From Candidatus Tepidiaquacellales bacterium UBA2330 (lineage in GTDB: Bacteria > Bacteroidota > Ignavibacteria > Tepidaquicellales > Tepidaquicellaceae): DNA of 64,000 nt. The position numbers were made by a program, and so were the translations under genes. Below are positions 17,134 through 26,137 of this stretch, piece by piece. Location of the stretch: positions 1 through 64,000 of the forward strand of contig DDUU01000056.1 of the NCBI GenBank assembly GCA_002344965.1. Direction: 5' to 3'. Positions within the stretch are counted from its first letter, which is position 1. The number at the start of each line of letters is the position of its first letter. The notes beneath the pieces were generated by a model. The model was not told the DNA's origin. It searched no databases and saw nothing but the letters and a program-made list of their open reading frames with translations.

Positions 17134-18819
17134 ATGGCTAACGGAACTATAGCTGTTCCTCACAAAGCAGCGGAGCCCGATTTTTATCATGTCAGGACAA
17201 AGCATACTGGAATTTGGGCATGGCTTCTCACGACTGATCATAAGCGGATAGGACTGATGTATCTTTCCGCGATGACTTTCTTTTTTCTCTCGGCGATGAC
17301 TCTCGGCGTTCTTATGAGACTTGAAATGCTTACACCCGGCGAGACTATCATGAGCGCCCAGACTTATAATTCATTCTTCACTCTTCACGGAGTGATAATG
17401 ATATTCCTTTTTATAATACCCGGCGTACCGGCAGTATTCGGAAATTTTATATTACCGATACAGCTCGGCGCAAAGGATGTGCAGTTTCCGAAACTGAATC
17501 TGCTGTCCTGGTATCTTTATATGATCGGAGGAATACTGGCATTGTTTTCTCTATTCATAGGAACGGGAATAGCAGATACGGGCTGGACATTTTACGCGCC
17601 TTACAGTATCAGGACTACGACGAATGTTTCCATTTCAGTATTCGCAGCATTTATACTGGGGTTCTCTTCAATATTAACCGGACTTAATTTTCTTACAACT
17701 ATACACCGGCTCAGATGCCCTGGCATGACATGGTTCAGAATGCCTTTGTTCGTTTGGTCTATCTACGCAACATCATGGATACAGGTGCTTGCAACTCCTG
17801 TTATAGGAATTACACTTTTGCTTGTTATACTCGAAAGAGCTTTCGGTATCGGAGTATTTGATCCGACGCTCGGAGGCGATCCGCTTTTGTTTCAGCATCT
17901 CTTCTGGATATACTCGCATCCGGCTGTTTATATTATGATACTTCCGGCGATGGGCGTGGTCTCGGAGATCATTCCGACATTTTCCAAAAAGCCGATATTC
18001 GGATATGTTCCGATAGCGATTTCAAGTTTAGGAATAGCTCTCGTTGGATATTTAGTCTGGGGACATCATATGTTTTCAAGCGGTATCAGCGACACGTCAA
18101 GAGTAATATTTTCACTGCTGACATTTATAGTAGCTCTGCCTTCGGGTATTAAAGTATTTAACTGGGTTGCGACATTGTATAAAGGTTCTATAGAAGTTAC
18201 AGCGCCGATGCTCTTCACGCTTCTGTTTATTTTTATATTTTCAATCGGAGGACTGACAGGACTTACACTGGGAGCGCTGAATACAGACCTTCACCTAACT
18301 GATACATATTATGTAGTTGCTCATTTCCATTATGTAATGTTCGGAGGAATGGGTTTGATATTTTTTGCGTCAATGCATTACTGGTTTCCGAAGATGTATG
18401 GAAAGATGTACAACGAAAAAGTCGCTAAAGTATCGGCTTACTGGATTGCTGTCGGATTTAATACTTTATATTTCCCAATGTTTATAATGGGATATCTGGG
18501 AATGCCGAGAAGGTATTATGATTATCTTCCGGAATATCAGATCTGGCATGTAATATCAACAGTCGGATCATGGATACTTGTATCAGGTATTTTAATAATG
18601 GTATTTAATCTTGTAAAAGGAATCAGAAGCGGCAAGCCGACTACTGCCAATCCATGGGGCGGCACGACATTGGAGTGGACAGTACCTTCTCCGCCTCCAT
18701 TGGAAAATTTTGATGTAATACCTACGGTCACAACCGGTCCGTATGACCATACGCAAATGCAGAAACAGTTAAGAGAACAATATAAACAACAGCAGAAAGC
18801 AGAGGAGGAAAAAAATTGA
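17134..18819 (+). CDS. ctaD: cytochrome c oxidase subunit I
   Basis: A 561-residue haem-copper oxygen reductase catalytic subunit with about 12 transmembrane segments. Visible are the haem ligand region TLHGVIMIF, the CuB region with YSHPAVYIMILPAMG, the GHHMF pair, and the haem a/a3 ligands in VVAHFHYVMFGG. YSHPA in place of the usual HPEV glutamate is the signature of the A2 subfamily, as in the Rhodothermus caa3 enzyme, in which the YS pair is thought to take over the D-channel role. The gene overlaps the next one by 4 bp. Confidence 0.96.
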   Translation: MANGTIAVPHKAAEPDFYHVRTKHTGIWAWLLTTDHKRIGLMYLSAMTFFFLSAMTLGVLMRLEMLTPGETIMSAQTYNSFFTLHGVIMIFLFIIPGVPAVFGNFILPIQLGAKDVQFPKLNLLSWYLYMIGGILALFSLFIGTGIADTGWTFYAPYSIRTTTNVSISVFAAFILGFSSILTGLNFLTTIHRLRCPGMTWFRMPLFVWSIYATSWIQVLATPVIGITLLLVILERAFGIGVFDPTLGGDPLLFQHLFWIYSHPAVYIMILPAMGVVSEIIPTFSKKPIFGYVPIAISSLGIALVGYLVWGHHMFSSGISDTSRVIFSLLTFIVALPSGIKVFNWVATLYKGSIEVTAPMLFTLLFIFIFSIGGLTGLTLGALNTDLHLTDTYYVVAHFHYVMFGGMGLIFFASMHYWFPKMYGKMYNEKVAKVSAYWIAVGFNTLYFPMFIMGYLGMPRRYYDYLPEYQIWHVISTVGSWILVSGILIMVFNLVKGIRSGKPTTANPWGGTTLEWTVPSPPPLENFDVIPTVTTGPYDHTQMQKQLREQYKQQQKAEEEKN

Positions 18820-19454
18820 GTCAGAATATTGACACTTCTCAGCAGGAGATCCACGAAGTTCACATTCACCGTGATGACTTCGGCTCGAAAATGGGAATGT
18901 GGTTATTTCTATTTACGGAGGTCCTGCTCTTCGGGGGAATGTTCATTCTTTATGCAAGTTACAGGTTCATTTATCCGAATGAATTTGTATTGGCCGCTAG
19001 CGAACTAGATATGCTGATGGGCGCTGTAAACACCGTTATCCTTCTTACAAGCAGCTTAACGGTGGTGCTCGGAATTGTAGCTCTGCAGAAAAACAATAAA
19101 AAGCTGTGTATGTTTTTTATGTGGGTAACTGTAGTCTGCGGTCTTCTCTTTCTTGTAAATAAATATTTCGAATGGGGCGCAAAGTTTCATCACGGTATAT
19201 ATCCGAAAGGTCCCGCGCTTCAGGATATGTCTGAGGGCGAAGTAATGTATTTCGGTTTGTATTATGTTATGACCGGACTTCACGGACTGCATATTGTAGT
19301 TGGGCTTGCATTCATTGGATTTGTAATGTGGCAGATAAAAAAGGATATTCTTACATCCACAAATTTTCAGAGGCTTGAAAATGCCGGACTTTACTGGCAC
19401 CTTGTTGATATAATCTGGATATTCCTGTTCCCTTTATTTTATTTAATTCACTAA
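18816..19454 (+). CDS. ctaE: cytochrome c oxidase subunit III
   Basis: A 212-residue protein with five hydrophobic segments, the length usual for bacterial subunit III. The motifs FGSKMGMWLFLFTEVLLFGG and GLHGLHIVVGL are characteristic. The start is TTG, which overlaps the TGA of subunit I (TTGA), with a strong Shine-Dalgarno site GAGGAGG about 7 bp upstream that decides the start. Translational coupling with subunit I is likely. Confidence 0.94.
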   Translation: MSQNIDTSQQEIHEVHIHRDDFGSKMGMWLFLFTEVLLFGGMFILYASYRFIYPNEFVLAASELDMLMGAVNTVILLTSSLTVVLGIVALQKNNKKLCMFFMWVTVVCGLLFLVNKYFEWGAKFHHGIYPKGPALQDMSEGEVMYFGLYYVMTGLHGLHIVVGLAFIGFVMWQIKKDILTSTNFQRLENAGLYWHLVDIIWIFLFPLFYLIH

Positions 19455-19480
19455 AGAAAAATTTTTAATAAAAATATAAA

Positions 19481-19819
19481 ATGGATAATCACAATTCGGG
19501 ACATTCAGAACATTCGGAACACAATGACGGTCATATAGCCGAAGCTCATCATCCGAGTTACGGAATAAACGTTCTTGTCTGGATCGGACTGATAGCGCTG
19601 ACCTCTATTACAGTTTCTGTATCCGGGATAAATCTTGGAAGTCTGGCTCTTACTGTAGCTCTGATAATAGCCACTGTTAAGACTATGTTCGTTATAAATT
19701 TCTTCATGCATCTGAAGTTTGACAATAAAGTTTTTAAAATATTTGTCGGAGTCTGCATGCTGATATTTATAGTAGTTTTAGTTCTTACGTTTTTTGATCT
19801 TACATTCAGATATGAATAA
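19481..19819 (+). CDS. ctaF: cytochrome c oxidase subunit IV (prokaryotic type)
   Basis: A 112-residue protein with a His-rich N-terminus and three hydrophobic segments. The part reading MFVINFFMHLKFDNKVF is typical of the prokaryotic COX4 family, a small structural subunit found next to subunit III. It lies 26 bp downstream of ctaE in the same direction. Confidence 0.9.
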   Translation: MDNHNSGHSEHSEHNDGHIAEAHHPSYGINVLVWIGLIALTSITVSVSGINLGSLALTVALIIATVKTMFVINFFMHLKFDNKVFKIFVGVCMLIFIVVLVLTFFDLTFRYE

Positions 19820-19879
19820 AAAAGAAAAATAAGTATTGACATTAATTCAGATAAAAAAGTTAATAACAGATTTTAAATC

Positions 19880-20635
19880 ATGAGACCAAGTATAATAAAT
19901 GAAGTTGATCTTACCTTTTGGATAATCAACGGTATATCAATTTTGCTCCTTCTGCTGATCACAGTAGCTATGCTTTATTTTGTATTTAAATACAGCAAAA
20001 AAAGAAATCCTGTTCCTGAGAATATTGAAGGCAATACTACTATAGAAGTGATATGGACAGTGGTGCCGATAATACTTGTACTGTATATGTTTTATATCAG
20101 CTGGGGGGGATTTATAAATATGCGCGACGTTCCAAAGGACGCAATGGTTGTCAAAGTAACAGGCCAGATGTGGAAATGGACATTTGAATATGATAATCAG
20201 AAAAAATCCGATACATTAAATCTTCCTCACAATAAAAATGTAAAGTTCGAAATATTTTCTCAGGACGTGCTGCATAGTTTTTATCTGCCTCATTTCAGGG
20301 TAAAGGAAGACGCAGTTCCCGGCGCTCAGAATTATTTCTGGATAAGGACAGCAGAGCTCGGTACTTTTTACGCTGCCTGCGCTGAATACTGCGGACTGAA
20401 TCATTCATTTATGTATGCGCCTGTTAATGTTATTCCGGAAGATCAGTATGAGATATGGAAAAATTCCGTGCCGGCTGACACGACAAAAAAGGACAGCGCA
20501 ACTGTAACTCCTGTTACATCCGCTGATACTACTGCCGGGATAAAATCCGACTCACTGAATTCCGGCGCAATAAAAGATTCTCTTAAAAATGAAACCCCGG
20601 CTTCTGATATTAAAAAAACAGATACTCTAAAATAA
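19880..20635 (+). CDS. ctaC: cytochrome c oxidase subunit II
   Basis: A 251-residue protein with two N-terminal transmembrane segments (about 12-36 and 55-76) and a periplasmic cupredoxin domain. The CuA ligands are visible: His132 (HSFYLPHF), Cys167 and Cys171 (CAEYC), His175 and Met178. There is no fused cytochrome c domain, so the donor must be a separate cytochrome. The tail after residue 200 is Thr/Ser/Asp/Lys-rich and probably disordered. The position after subunits I, III and IV is unusual; subunit II more often comes first. Confidence 0.94.
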   Translation: MRPSIINEVDLTFWIINGISILLLLLITVAMLYFVFKYSKKRNPVPENIEGNTTIEVIWTVVPIILVLYMFYISWGGFINMRDVPKDAMVVKVTGQMWKWTFEYDNQKKSDTLNLPHNKNVKFEIFSQDVLHSFYLPHFRVKEDAVPGAQNYFWIRTAELGTFYAACAEYCGLNHSFMYAPVNVIPEDQYEIWKNSVPADTTKKDSATVTPVTSADTTAGIKSDSLNSGAIKDSLKNETPASDIKKTDTLK

Positions 20636-20699
20636 TATATTACAGATTATTCATACTTCAGATACATATAAAAAGAATTTAAGCATAACTGAGGAAATA

Positions 20700-21572
20700 A
20701 TTTTCCGCTTAAAAGTTATTCCTGAAATTACAAAATTAAAAATTACCGTACTCGTTGCATTTACTACAACGCTTGGTTATATACTTGCGTTAAAAGATCT
20801 CAGTCTGTTCTCTATTTATCCGGTTGTAGGAATCTTTCTGCTCGCATGCGGAGCCGCTGCCATGAATCATTATCAGGAAAGAGGCACCGATATTCTGATG
20901 GACAGAACAAAAGGAAGACCTATCCCTTCAGGTCTGGTTACGCCGGCATTTGTTGTAACCGTATCGGTATTTTTTCTGATTGCGGGATCAGCAGTTCTGT
21001 TTCTGAAGACAAATCTTCTGACTCTATATATAGGATTGTTTACGTTCATTTGGTACAATGCGGTTTACACTCCGCTGAAGAAAGTTATGGCGCTTGCAAT
21101 AATTCCGGGTTCGCTGGTCGGTGCGCTGCCGCCTTTGGCCGGATGGACAGCCGCCGGAGGTTCGCTTGCTGATGATAAAATACTGTTGATAGCCGCTTAC
21201 TTTTTCATCTGGCAGATCCCGCACTTCTGGATCCTGCTTTTGGTTTACGGCAAGGATTATGATAAGGGGGGATTTCCGACTCTTACAAATATATTGTCGG
21301 AGACGCAGCTGATCAGAATTACTTTTACGTGGATACTTCTTACCATTGCGGTAGCGCTGAGCATAAATTTTTTCGGCATTTTGAATTATTATATTTCAAA
21401 TGCTCTGCTGACAATACTTTGCTTCTGGATATTCACAATGTCATTGAAATTTTTAAACAGGACAGGTGACAAAAAAAGCTTTAAGAATATGTTTATAAAT
21501 ATTAACATATTTACTTTACTGATAATAACGATATTGTCAGTTGATAAACTTATTAAATTAATCTCGGAATAA
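20700..21572 (+). CDS. ctaB: haem O synthase (protohaem IX farnesyltransferase), non-canonical start
   Basis: A polytopic UbiA-family prenyltransferase that makes haem O for the oxidase. The Asp-rich motif is NHYQERGTDILMDRTKGRPI, and the second motif region reads WQIPHFWILLLVYGKDYDKGG. The first ATG in frame is at 20862, which would remove the conserved first membrane segment. The frame stays open upstream to 20631 and encodes a family-like start (RLKVIPEITKLKITVLVAF) without any ATG, GTG or TTG. A GAGGA site at 20691-20695 points to ATT at 20700, giving 290 residues, the usual length. The true start is uncertain. Confidence 0.85.
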   Translation: MFRLKVIPEITKLKITVLVAFTTTLGYILALKDLSLFSIYPVVGIFLLACGAAAMNHYQERGTDILMDRTKGRPIPSGLVTPAFVVTVSVFFLIAGSAVLFLKTNLLTLYIGLFTFIWYNAVYTPLKKVMALAIIPGSLVGALPPLAGWTAAGGSLADDKILLIAAYFFIWQIPHFWILLLVYGKDYDKGGFPTLTNILSETQLIRITFTWILLTIAVALSINFFGILNYYISNALLTILCFWIFTMSLKFLNRTGDKKSFKNMFININIFTLLIITILSVDKLIKLISE

Positions 21573-21603
21573 AAACTTTTTAATATAATCATTAAATTCA
21601 CAA

Positions 21604-22968
21604 ATGGATTTTTTAGATAACTTGGTAATTCCCGCTACGGCTCAGCATCTCTCGCTGCTGAAGATAATTCTTGTAATGTCGCTGCTTATATTCATTCCTT
21701 TTTTCGGAATGCTTATCGGCGGAACGGCTTTCTCGGTAATTTTCAATGCTTACGGCAGAAAGAAAAAAAACAAACTGTTCATCAGGTTTGCGAAAGATGT
21801 AATTGATAAACTTGCCATCAACAGATTTGTCGGAGTAGGTCTGGGAATCATTCCGCTGCTTTCGATCACTTTCTGTTATGCTCAGTTACTGTTTGAAGTA
21901 AAAGTGATCAGCGTCAGTTTATTATTTGTCGCTACTCTTTTTCTTGCGCTTGCCGTAAATTTTATTTACAGCTATCAGAGCACTTTTCAGATTGAATCCC
22001 TCATTGAAACATTCAAAGGAATTACCGGACTTGATAAGCATGAGCTTGACAAACAGCTTCCTGAGGAAGTTACTGATTACGAGTTTGACATTATGAATAC
22101 GAATTCAAATTCAGGATTATACGGGTTTGTATTATTAATAATTACCGCGCTGTTTTTTACCGGAGGCATAACGATAGCGCAGTTCTCCGAGAAGTATCAG
22201 GATTATCAAAACATTGCGCAGATGTTTTTGTCCGGAGCGACTTTTGTAAATTTTCTTTTCATCCTTGTCTTATCGGCGGCAGTTACAGGCAGCGCGATAC
22301 TTTTCTTTTTCTTCAGCTGGCAGGGAGGTATGCACGATATGGATAAAGAGTATTCTAATTTTGTAAAAAAAATCGCCGGCAATATGGCGTTTACCGGCGC
22401 GGCGCTTACACCGGTAGTGTTGTTTTTCAGTTTTTATATGACTCCGAACTCCGCGCTGTCAGGCTCGGTATTTGTCTATACGGGACTTGCATTTGTTTCT
22501 CTTCTGATGCTGTGTAATTTCCTTTATGCCGTAATTAAGAATTCAGATATGAAGTACATTGGCGCGGCGTTTTACTTTGTGATATTATCATGCGGATTTA
22601 TAATAATGAAAAATCAGACAGCATTCGGAACAGCGAATTACAAGCATCTTGAAATAATAAGTCTCAAAGCTGAGGAGCTTCATAAACAAAAGAAATCGAA
22701 AACTATTAATACAGAGGGCGTTAACGGAGAGGAAATATTCACAAAGATCTGTTCGGCATGCCACAGCTTCGATACTAAACTTGTCGGTCCTCCTTATAAT
22801 TTAACCGTTCCGAAATATAACGGCGATATAAAGAAACTTGCGGACTATATTTTAAATCCGACAAAGGTAAGCGCTGACTATCCGCCTATGCCGAATCCCG
22901 GTCTTAAGCCGAAAGAAGCAGCGGCAGTTTCTCAATATTTAATTGATAAAGTTTCCGGGGGAAAATAA
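21604..22968 (+). CDS. multi-spanning membrane protein with C-terminal cytochrome c domain
   Basis: A 454-residue protein. Residues 1 to about 345 contain eight or so hydrophobic segments that begin DFLDNLVIPATAQHLSLLKI. Residues about 365-454 form a class I cytochrome c domain with CSACH (383-387) and a probable Met ligand in YPPMPNPGL. It is the last gene of the respiratory cluster, 31 bp after ctaB and followed by a terminator, so a role in oxidase electron delivery or assembly is likely. I do not recognise a named family for the membrane half. Confidence 0.8.
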   Translation: MDFLDNLVIPATAQHLSLLKIILVMSLLIFIPFFGMLIGGTAFSVIFNAYGRKKKNKLFIRFAKDVIDKLAINRFVGVGLGIIPLLSITFCYAQLLFEVKVISVSLLFVATLFLALAVNFIYSYQSTFQIESLIETFKGITGLDKHELDKQLPEEVTDYEFDIMNTNSNSGLYGFVLLIITALFFTGGITIAQFSEKYQDYQNIAQMFLSGATFVNFLFILVLSAAVTGSAILFFFFSWQGGMHDMDKEYSNFVKKIAGNMAFTGAALTPVVLFFSFYMTPNSALSGSVFVYTGLAFVSLLMLCNFLYAVIKNSDMKYIGAAFYFVILSCGFIIMKNQTAFGTANYKHLEIISLKAEELHKQKKSKTINTEGVNGEEIFTKICSACHSFDTKLVGPPYNLTVPKYNGDIKKLADYILNPTKVSADYPPMPNPGLKPKEAAAVSQYLIDKVSGGK

Positions 22969-22986
22969 TCTGCAAACCTGGAATTT

Positions 22987-23016
22987 AAAAAGGCGGAGTC
23001 TGACTTCGCCTTTTTT
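22987..23016 (+). terminator. rho-independent terminator of the respiratory cluster
   Basis: A 12-base stem (AAAAAGGCGGAG with CTTCGCCTTTTT, one G-T pair), a short TCTGA loop and a T-run, starting 18 bp after the last cluster gene. It marks the end of the act-cox transcription unit. Confidence 0.85.
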
Positions 23017-23027
23017 GTTTAAAATCA

Positions 23028-23059
23028 GAGGTCCGCGTGCCTGATTGGTTTCCCGATGA
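23028..23059 (+). repeat. stray duplicate of part of the TolB-like gene
   Basis: A stretch of about 32 bp, GAGGTCCGC..CCTGATTGG then TTTCCCGATG, matches 23698-23729 inside the TolB-like gene with about three mismatches. It encodes the blade motif DWFPDG. It lies upstream of that gene in the same direction, so it is probably a leftover of a partial duplication. Confidence 0.6.
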
Positions 23060-23179
23060 TTAAAGTTTCATATAAAAGATAAAATCATTTATATTTATTA
23101 AGGATAATTTTGCAGTAAAAATTAATTTTAAAATAATGTATAAAATTCAAATTGGTAGAATTTCTTCAAATCACTTTTA

Positions 23180-24082
23180 ATGAAAACTAAATTTTATATA
23201 ACCTTCATTACGTTTATCTTACTTGTAATGACTTTGTTATTTTACACATGTAACGATAATTTAATAGAACCTTCAAACAATTCCGAAAAAACAAAACATG
23301 GTCATGAACCTTCATGGTCTCCGGACGGAAACAGAATAGCTTATATTGGAGGAGCAACAGATAAAGAATATGGTCTCTACGATATTGATGTTGCGGCGAA
23401 TGAGGATCCAAGAAAAATTGTTGTACCTGAGTTTGCATCTAATCCGGATTGGTCACCTGATGGGAAATGGATTGTTTACCCAAGAAACGGGGATATATGT
23501 AAAAAGAAAGCGGACGACGATTCCCCGGAGATTCAACTGACTTCAAACGCTGAAAATTTTTTCCCATCATGGAGCAAAGATGGTCAGTGGATAGCGTTTG
23601 ATTCAAATGCGGACAGCCCTACCGGGCTGCGTTTTGTCTGGAAGATGCGAGCTGACGGATCGGATAAAAATAGAATTATTTATTCTCCGGAAGAAGGAGA
23701 GGTCCGCACACCTGATTGGTTTCCCGATGGAATCAGATTAGTTGTCGCGAGAAATCTGCGGGGTCCCCGCGAGATTGTAATAATTGACACATCCGGTAAT
23801 TCGATAGCCCGATTAACCAACGATGGAATATCAGATAAATGTCCTAAAGTATCCATGGATGGACTAAGCATTGTATTTGAGAAAGAAGTAAACCTGGGAC
23901 AAATTTTCAGAATCAATGCCGATGGAACTGAACTTATAAGGATAAGTGATAGCAACAGTACTGATCCGGATTGGTCTCCAAACGGAGAATGGATTACGTT
24001 TTCTTCATATTCCTCTAATAACTATTCCCCTAATTACATATTTATTATAGATCGAAATGGGTTTTCAAAAAGAAGGTTATAA
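23180..24082 (+). CDS. TolB-like beta-propeller lipoprotein
   Basis: A 300-residue protein with a lipoprotein signal (LLFYTC, Cys24) and six or so WD40-like PD40 blades, each with a variant of PSWSPDGNRIAY, PDWSPDGKWIVY, PSWSKDGQWIAF or PDWFPDGIRLVV. It resembles TolB and other surface propellers of unknown partner. No Pal or Tol genes are adjacent, so it is not TolB itself. The next gene starts 26 bp downstream on the same strand. Confidence 0.85.
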   Translation: MKTKFYITFITFILLVMTLLFYTCNDNLIEPSNNSEKTKHGHEPSWSPDGNRIAYIGGATDKEYGLYDIDVAANEDPRKIVVPEFASNPDWSPDGKWIVYPRNGDICKKKADDDSPEIQLTSNAENFFPSWSKDGQWIAFDSNADSPTGLRFVWKMRADGSDKNRIIYSPEEGEVRTPDWFPDGIRLVVARNLRGPREIVIIDTSGNSIARLTNDGISDKCPKVSMDGLSIVFEKEVNLGQIFRINADGTELIRISDSNSTDPDWSPNGEWITFSSYSSNNYSPNYIFIIDRNGFSKRRL

Positions 24083-24108
24083 AAATTTTTTAAAACTATT
24101 TATTTAAT

Positions 24109-24750
24109 ATGAAAACAAAAGCAATATGGAATGTACTGACAGGCTTGTATCTTCTCCTTTTACTCTTTTGTTATGATTTTTCATTTGCACTATCTTATCC
24201 TGAAAGAGAGATCATTGTATATATCTCGCCTGAGTTTATTGATTTTCCAGATAGCACGGATAACGGTTTTTCACTATCAAGCGCTGGGATTAATTCATCA
24301 GATTTGTATAATTTACTGGATACATCCGGAGTTGTGAGCATTTCCAGAACTTTTCCCTCGTATACTAAATCGGATACTATATTGACTAATACACTTGGAA
24401 TAGATTTTAATGTTTCTTTACTCACTCGAATTTATACAATTTTACTTGATTCTTCTGATAGTATTGATGCATTGATAGATAAATTGTATGAGTTAAAGGA
24501 TGAAGTAATTTTTGCTGAGCGAAATTATATTTCAATGTCCACAGGGAGTGATCCCGAGTTTAATAAGCAATGGTATTTAAAAAATACAGGTCAGGGAAAT
24601 GGGACCCCAGGGCAAGATATTAAAATTGAGCCGGTTTGGGAAGTTGTAACTGGCGGCCCAAAGACGATAGGATTAATTGACGCAGGGGTTCAACTCGATC
24701 ATCAAGATTTAGCCGGTAGAGTCTATGGCGATTCATATTCCTATCTGTAT
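24109..24750 (+). pseudogene. truncated subtilisin-like protease, cut off at an IS element
   Basis: The frame begins with a signal peptide and a propeptide-like region, then QWYLKNTGQG and WEVVTGGPKTIGLIDAGVQLDHQDLAG, the Asp block of an S8 protease (IDAGVQ instead of the usual DTGV or DSGV). The His and Ser blocks are missing. At 24750 the gene meets the left end of the IS3-family element and continues only 16 codons into it. The sequence beyond the IS is in a different frame and is not subtilisin-like, so the rest of the protease is gone and not just displaced. Confidence 0.75.
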
Positions 24751-24821
24751 TGTAATGCTTCAAGTGGAAATGGAATTTCTGAATTATTATATTTGTAAAC
24801 TTAACGAAAGGAAATTCCAAA

Positions 24822-25115
24822 ATGAGTTCAAAAAAACGCTGGACATCAGAACAAAAAGTCATGATTCTCAGAGAACTGCTTGAGAATAATATACCTATCA
24901 GCCAGGTTGCTGAAAAATATCACGTGCATGTGAACGATATTTATAACTGGAAGAAGAAACTCTTTGAGAATGCATCTGCTATTTTTGAAACGAAACCCGG
25001 AGTATCTTCTACAGTTCATGAAAAGAAGATTGATAAGCTTGAAGCAAAGCTTAAACGGAAAGATGATGCAATCAGCTGGCTCGTTTCTGAGAACATTGAG
25101 TTAAAAAAAACATAG
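24822..25115 (+). CDS. IS3-family transposase OrfA
   Basis: A 97-residue protein with an N-terminal helix-turn-helix (RWTSEQKVMILRELLENN, ISQVAEKYHVHVNDIYNWKK) and a C-terminal leucine-zipper-like coiled coil, as usual for the DNA-binding OrfA. It ends at a run of eight A residues (25103-25110). The frame of orfB is +1 relative to it, so the usual -1 slippage would not join the two genes. Confidence 0.9.
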   Translation: MSSKKRWTSEQKVMILRELLENNIPISQVAEKYHVHVNDIYNWKKKLFENASAIFETKPGVSSTVHEKKIDKLEAKLKRKDDAISWLVSENIELKKT

Positions 25116-25125
25116 ATGGGGAGAT

Positions 25126-26088
25126 ATGAATGCTCTGTGGGTGGAACCGGATATCAGAGATGAAATTGTCAGTTACTTTTTGAAAGTTAAAGCAAAAACT
25201 GATTTCACCATAAAAATGCTTTTAAAAATGATAAATATAAGTTCAAGTAAATATTATTCGTGGTCATCAAGGCAAGGAATGCCAAACTTTCATAACGGCA
25301 AAATTCCTAAAAGTAACCGGCTTCTTGATTGGGAAACAGAGGCAATTATTCACTATGCAAAAAATCATGCCGGAGAAGGCTACAGGCGGATGACTTATAT
25401 GATGATGGATGAAGGTGTAGTAGCTGCAAGTCCTTCTGAGGTTTACAGAGTCCTTAAGGAAAATGATCTGCTTAACAAATGGAACATGACAAAAAAGTCA
25501 TCTAAAGGAAATGGTTTTGAACAGCCTTATGGACCGCATCAGCATTGGCATGTAGATATAAAATATGTTAATTTCAAAGGAACATTTTTGTTTTTAATTT
25601 CAGTAATTGACGGTTACTCCAGATACATCGTTCATCATGAATTAAGACAGAACATGCAGGAATATGATGTGCAGCTGACGATCCAAAAAGCTATTGAAAA
25701 ATTTCCGGGCAATAATACGAGAATAATTTCAGACAACGGATCACAGTTCATCAGTAAAGACTTTGCAATGTATATAAAGTTTGCAGGGCTTCAGCATGTC
25801 CGGACTTCAATTGCTTATCCGCCGGCAAATGGAAAGATAGAACGATTTCATAAAACGATTAATGAAGAGCATCTGAAAAAAGCTTCCATGATCAATCTTG
25901 AAGATGCAAGAAAACAGATAAAAGAGTATATTGAATTTTATAATACAAAAAGACTGCACAGTTCGTTATATTATCTGACACCGGATGACTATCTGAAAGG
26001 AACTGTAAAAGAAAAACTTGAGGTGAGAGAAAATAAATTAACTGAGGCAAGAAGTAACAGAATCAAGGCAAGGAGTTTAGTTATATGA
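25126..26088 (+). CDS. IS3-family transposase OrfB (DDE integrase core)
   Basis: A 320-residue protein with an HTH_21-type segment and an rve integrase core. The catalytic triad is visible: Asp in HWHVDIKYV, Asp in IISDNGSQF and Glu in ANGKIERFHKTINEEHL. An ATG at 25126 lies two bases after GGGGAG, and the frame is open upstream to 25105. It is separated from orfA by 10 bp, with no overlap. Confidence 0.92.
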   Translation: MNALWVEPDIRDEIVSYFLKVKAKTDFTIKMLLKMINISSSKYYSWSSRQGMPNFHNGKIPKSNRLLDWETEAIIHYAKNHAGEGYRRMTYMMMDEGVVAASPSEVYRVLKENDLLNKWNMTKKSSKGNGFEQPYGPHQHWHVDIKYVNFKGTFLFLISVIDGYSRYIVHHELRQNMQEYDVQLTIQKAIEKFPGNNTRIISDNGSQFISKDFAMYIKFAGLQHVRTSIAYPPANGKIERFHKTINEEHLKKASMINLEDARKQIKEYIEFYNTKRLHSSLYYLTPDDYLKGTVKEKLEVRENKLTEARSNRIKARSLVI

Positions 26089-26137
26089 TCTAACTAAATC
26101 AAATTTTGAAAATTCCATTTTCCGGTGAACCAGTACA

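Larger units (their letters stand above)
24751..26137 (+). mobile_element. IS3-family insertion sequence, complete
   Basis: A 1387 bp element. The ends are imperfect inverted repeats: TGTAATGCTTCAAGTGGAAA (left) against TGTACTGGTTCACCGGAAAA (right end, reversed), both continuing into TGGAATTT. GTAT occurs immediately outside both ends (24747-24750 and 26138-26141), consistent with a 4 bp target duplication. It carries two genes, orfA and orfB. The intact ends and genes suggest fairly recent insertion. Confidence 0.9.

Noticed and set aside
20846..21172. 108-codon frame overlapping ctaB
   Set aside because: Shifted frame in the conserved haem O synthase gene, rich in Arg/Ser/Cys; a shadow.
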